Shown: piece after piece, positions 60,830 to 64,000 of the stretch
Layout: each line of letters begins with the position of its first letter
How positions within the stretch are numbered: the first letter of the stretch is position 1
Origin: Chryseobacterium sp. Leaf404
GTDB taxonomy: Bacteria; Bacteroidota; Bacteroidia; Flavobacteriales; Weeksellaceae
Length of the DNA stretch: 64,000 bases
Assembly: GCF_001424145.1 (NCBI RefSeq)
Contig: NZ_LMQM01000012.1
Coordinates: 124,001 to 188,000, forward strand
Reading direction: 5' to 3'
Position numbers and translations under genes: made by a program
The notes under the pieces: generated by a model
Seen by the model: only the letters and a program-made list of their open reading frames with translations
The model's database searches: none
Told to the model about the DNA's origin: nothing

Positions 60830-61813
60830 TTAAGAATGTTCTGTAGCAATTAATTTTTCTTTTCTGGACGGTAAATTCATCAGTACAATTGCCATTAAAA
60901 TTAAAACAATCCCTATCCACTGAACGAGGATTACTTCTTCGCTTAATAAGACGAATGCCATCGTCACAGAAACCGGAAGTTCTAATGAGGAAATAATACT
61001 TCCCAAGCCCAGACCTGTATTTGGAAATCCTAAGTTGAACAAAATGGGCGGAATGATGGTTCCGAATAATGCCAAAATAAAACCGTACGTCCAGAAAATT
61101 GAATAATTAAATAGTCTGATATGCGCTGTATTTTCGGTAAAATTTAAGTAAAAAGATTTTAAACCTTCCGAATATAAAGGTCCGATTTGAGCGAAAAACA
61201 AAAATGTTAAAACAATTACTGAACCACCGGTTAACATAATCATACTTTTTCTAAGCACCGGTAAGTGGGTCGCCAAAGTATTTGAAGTAAACATCGTCAT
61301 TGTGAATGATGCCGCGGCTAGCAATCCCCAGAAGATGCCATGCCAGTCGAGTTTTACTTCTACATTAATCAGGTTTGTTGCTAAAACTGTTCCCAGCAAA
61401 ACAATTAGTGTCGCAACTACTTTCTTGACATTAGGAAACTTCTTAGTAATTAAACTTTCAAGGACAACACTGAACCAAACGGATTGCATTAAAAGTACAA
61501 TAGCAATAGAAACCGCAATATACTGTACTGAAATGTAGTAGAATAAACTCGTACATCCTAAAGAAGTTCCTGCCATCAATAGCATTCTTATTTCTTTACG
61601 GCTGGGAGATGGTAATTTCTTTTTGGATGTAATGGTCTGAATTAAATTCATAATTAAGAGTCCTGCCAGACCGAGCGCAAACTGAGCTGTTGTAACTTCC
61701 GACGTTGTAAAACCTTCTTTGTAAGACATCTTAACAAAAGTGGCAAGCATTCCATAAATGCTTGCTCCAATACCGACAAACAGTACTCCTTTTACAATAT
61801 TTTTCTTCTTCAT
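60830..61813 (-). CDS. EamA family (DMT) transporter
   Basis: This 327-aa membrane protein has ten predicted helices and two EamA repeats (about 5-145 and 160-310). The first helix is VLFVGIGASIYGMLATFVK, the second repeat starts near WHGIFWGLLAAASFTMTMF, and the final helix is WIGIVLILMAIVLMNL. It probably moves metabolites across the inner membrane; the substrate is not known. Confidence 0.92.
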   Translation of the reverse strand: MKKKNIVKGVLFVGIGASIYGMLATFVKMSYKEGFTTSEVTTAQFALGLAGLLIMNLIQTITSKKKLPSPSRKEIRMLLMAGTSLGCTSLFYYISVQYIAVSIAIVLLMQSVWFSVVLESLITKKFPNVKKVVATLIVLLGTVLATNLINVEVKLDWHGIFWGLLAAASFTMTMFTSNTLATHLPVLRKSMIMLTGGSVIVLTFLFFAQIGPLYSEGLKSFYLNFTENTAHIRLFNYSIFWTYGFILALFGTIIPPILFNLGFPNTGLGLGSIISSLELPVSVTMAFVLLSEEVILVQWIGIVLILMAIVLMNLPSRKEKLIATEHS

Positions 61814-61875
61814 AACCTTTTTTCAGCCGGCAAAGGTACAATATAAAATTTTGTCTGAACGGTGATTGCTGTAAA

Positions 61876-61909
61876 ATAAAATTACCTCAGAATTTCTGAG
61901 GTAATTTTA
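61876..61909 (-). terminator. Terminator after the M36 peptidase
   Basis: Perfect arms AAATTACCTCAGAA and TTCTGAGGTAATTT (61879-61892, 61894-61907) directly abut. A tight hairpin loop would form. It lies about 20 bp past the stop at 61928. Confidence 0.8.
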
Positions 61910-61927
61910 TAAAACTATGTTTTAATA

Positions 61928-64000
61928 TTATTTTTTGATCAGAAGTTTAGAAGAAGTATCAATTCCTAAGCCTTTTACTTTAACAATGTAAGTTCCATTA
62001 ATTAAAGTTGAAGTATTGATCGCTTTTTTCTCATCAGCAGAAACTTTGTATTCTGAAGCAACCATCTTCCCACTCATATCAAAAATTTCAACATTTACTT
62101 TACCCATAGTGTTTTTAGGGAAGTTGATGAAGAATTCATTCTTAGCAGGGTTAGGATAGATTGAAATAGCGTTTGCTTTAACATCTTTTACTTCGCTTGT
62201 AGACAATACACATTCTACAGGAACACTAAAATCTGCAAACTGATCATTAATATCAGTAGGACTTCCTGCATCAGCAATTAATCCTAATCCTCTTGCTGCG
62301 AAAACATTCCAGATCATACATCTGTCTGCACCTTGTGTTGTAGCCATTTCAGCAGCAAGTATCGCATCTCGTCCACTCACAAAGTTTGGATTACAAGGCT
62401 GTAATTTCAGAGCATTTGTAATCAGCTGTAATACTCTTGCACTACCGCTGGTTGTGTTTGCTGTTACGTTTGAAGAATATCCGTATTTCTCAACATACTT
62501 CCAGTGAAGATCCCAAAGCATTGTTGCCCACACGAAACCTATTGAGTGTACATCAGGCACGAGCTGAAGATTAGCATTGGTATATTCCATACCGTTTGTA
62601 TCGTTGTATGTGAATGCATTGATAGTGGTATTTGGAGAGTATTTTGCAGGTCTGATACCTTCTCCTGAGTTACCTTCTCCGGCAGCATAAGTCGCCATAC
62701 CACGTGGCACTGAAGCATTGTCCCCAGGCTTATTTGTAAGCATTAAAGCAAAGAAGTCTGACCATCCTTCACCCATCTGCTCTTTGCTGACGGAAGATGA
62801 CAAACATGTAGAACCATTACCAGTTAGACGGTTTGAAATACCATGGCCATATTCATGGATGATAATTCCGTTGTCAAAGCTTCCATCAGGTGTGATAGCT
62901 GCCGCAGGGTCGTTTTTTAGAGTAACGTTCACTGTTGTATTTGCGCTGAGATGTGATTTAATATACTCACCTTCCACATTATCAATCAAAACCGAAGGGA
63001 TTGTGATGGTAGCATCTGTACCTCCCATATTTCCTATTGCAGCTGAAGTAGGTGCATTATATACAATTGCAGCAATTGCTCCTGCATTCTGGGCATTTTT
63101 TACTTTAACCACAAAATCACAGTTTCCTCTCTGGATCAAACCTATTTTACCGGTAAGAGATCCTGCCGGGATTGCGGTACAACCTTCTAACACTGAAGAT
63201 AACTTAACGTCACCAGTGGTGCCTGTTGCAGTGAGAGCCGGGCCAAACTGGGCAACACCTGCTAAGGGCTGTCTTGATACTGCCGCTGATGGAGCATTGT
63301 AGTAAAAAATCCTGTTGGTTTGAGACCATAAATACATCTGCATTCTTGGTTTTGAACCGTCAGCTGGTGTAGAAAAATTTGCATTGTTCGTTCCTCCGCC
63401 ATCTTGTGCTTCTGCCAACACATAATCATTTCCAACACCCCCTAAACCGAAATTGGTCTGCTGGAAGTTTTTTGAAGCCTCATTAAATCCAAATTTATGA
63501 AAGACATCATGCACCATATTATTTGCATAAAACAGATTGGTAATTGACGCGTTAAGATTGCTCGCAGGTGTTCCGTTGATACTGAAAGGGAAATCAAAAT
63601 TTCTCGTTGCACCTCCCTGTGCAAAAGTGGCCACCTGGTTATTGCCAGCTATATCGTCGTAAGCGTACGCATTGTTTCCTCTTGAATATGTGTAATGAGT
63701 TGTTCCGTCAAAATGCCATCCTTCGGGTGAAGAAGCTAAAATCCAGGGATTTGAAACAATAGTTCTTGCACCAAAAGTTGGTGCTTCTATTGGAAATGCA
63801 AATACATTATAAGTTGCCGGATCCGGAACTAAAAGATTGAATGAGCTTTGTTCTGCAGAACCTAAAAGCGGTCCTTCAAGTTTCTGGTGTTCAGAATGGT
63901 CATGGCTGTACGCATCATGATAAAAATTACATGAAAGATTAAGATCTTCTTTAAAAAGAACAGAACCACTGTTTGCATCAACTAAGAAATTCCAGTAACT
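61928..64000 (-). CDS. M36 (fungalysin) metallopeptidase with T9SS sorting domain, cut by the right edge
   Basis: The frame is open from base 64000 to the stop at 61928, so the first visible residues (SYWNFLVDANSGSVLFKEDL) are internal and belong to the end of the FTP prodomain. The zinc site is HEYGHGISNR with a Glu ligand in GEGWSDFF. A PA domain is inserted (GCTAIPAGSLTGKIGLIQRG). The last 75 residues are a type A T9SS domain (AISIYPNPAKNEFFIN, STLINGTYIVKV). An internal GTG at 63634 is not the true start, because the frame continues upstream without a stop. The enzyme should be a secreted protease. Confidence 0.93.
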   Translation of the reverse strand, partial: SYWNFLVDANSGSVLFKEDLNLSCNFYHDAYSHDHSEHQKLEGPLLGSAEQSSFNLLVPDPATYNVFAFPIEAPTFGARTIVSNPWILASSPEGWHFDGTTHYTYSRGNNAYAYDDIAGNNQVATFAQGGATRNFDFPFSINGTPASNLNASITNLFYANNMVHDVFHKFGFNEASKNFQQTNFGLGGVGNDYVLAEAQDGGGTNNANFSTPADGSKPRMQMYLWSQTNRIFYYNAPSAAVSRQPLAGVAQFGPALTATGTTGDVKLSSVLEGCTAIPAGSLTGKIGLIQRGNCDFVVKVKNAQNAGAIAAIVYNAPTSAAIGNMGGTDATITIPSVLIDNVEGEYIKSHLSANTTVNVTLKNDPAAAITPDGSFDNGIIIHEYGHGISNRLTGNGSTCLSSSVSKEQMGEGWSDFFALMLTNKPGDNASVPRGMATYAAGEGNSGEGIRPAKYSPNTTINAFTYNDTNGMEYTNANLQLVPDVHSIGFVWATMLWDLHWKYVEKYGYSSNVTANTTSGSARVLQLITNALKLQPCNPNFVSGRDAILAAEMATTQGADRCMIWNVFAARGLGLIADAGSPTDINDQFADFSVPVECVLSTSEVKDVKANAISIYPNPAKNEFFINFPKNTMGKVNVEIFDMSGKMVASEYKVSADEKKAINTSTLINGTYIVKVKGLGIDTSSKLLIKK

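Overview
The window looks like AT-rich chromosomal DNA from a Bacteroidota flavobacterium of the Weeksellaceae, closest in feel to Chryseobacterium or Elizabethkingia. Four proteins carry type IX secretion (T9SS) sorting domains (one more such adhesin family lacks them). The two clearest promoters have the Bacteroidota form TTG-N20-TAnnTTTG. The glycosylasparaginase is of the Elizabethkingia type. Nearly everything is on the minus strand; only a Crp/Fnr regulator and its decayed copy, a DUF4197 protein, an ABC exporter and rplS are on the plus strand. No phage, insertion sequence, CRISPR array or rRNA was seen.

Region 1 (1-23.3 kb) is an accessory surface-protein region. Two paralogous cassettes are transcribed leftward, at 20865->16486 and 10123->5020, with an extension to about 1661. 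Each has a T9SS choice-of-anchor J protein, then a large secreted mosaic protein, then a small secreted protein of about 180-205 aa. The small proteins consist of two copies of a tail-fibre-like module, and the large proteins end in one copy of it. A third large protein (1987-4911) is followed by a decayed small gene. Around the cassettes lie two secreted proteins ending near RPPP (887-1474, 10356-10925), two TPR-membrane-HTH regulators plus a third wrecked by frameshifts (11089-15995), and a Crp/Fnr-type regulator with a pseudogene copy. The regulator's upstream region holds two CTAAC-N4-GTTAG dyads.

Region 2 (24-46 kb) is mostly core genome: tRNA-Asp with a 49-bp partial duplicate, trxA, a cysteine desulfurase behind a PrcB-like lipoprotein, and a tight UbiA/DprE1/DprE2 operon plus a HAD phosphatase. 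These four look like a polyprenyl-phosphoryl-arabinose pathway. Next come an OmpA-like lipoprotein, a subtilase, a WbqC protein, lepB, dapB, a DUF5683 protein, parB, parA, tonB, a T9SS M1 peptidase, a PBP4-type dacB and priA. A hairpin made from two perfect TTATCCACA boxes lies between tonB and parA.

Region 3 (46-54 kb) encodes a beta-mannosidase, CutC, a glycosylasparaginase and a GH20 hexosaminidase. The three hydrolases match the last steps of N-glycan core breakdown.

Region 4 (54-64 kb) holds the two subunits of a 3-oxoacid CoA-transferase separated by an oppositely oriented ABC exporter, then rplS, an alpha/beta hydrolase, an EamA transporter and a T9SS M36 metallopeptidase running off the right edge. 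Its intergenic spaces carry palindromic repeats, including a MITE-like inverted-repeat element of about 205 bp.
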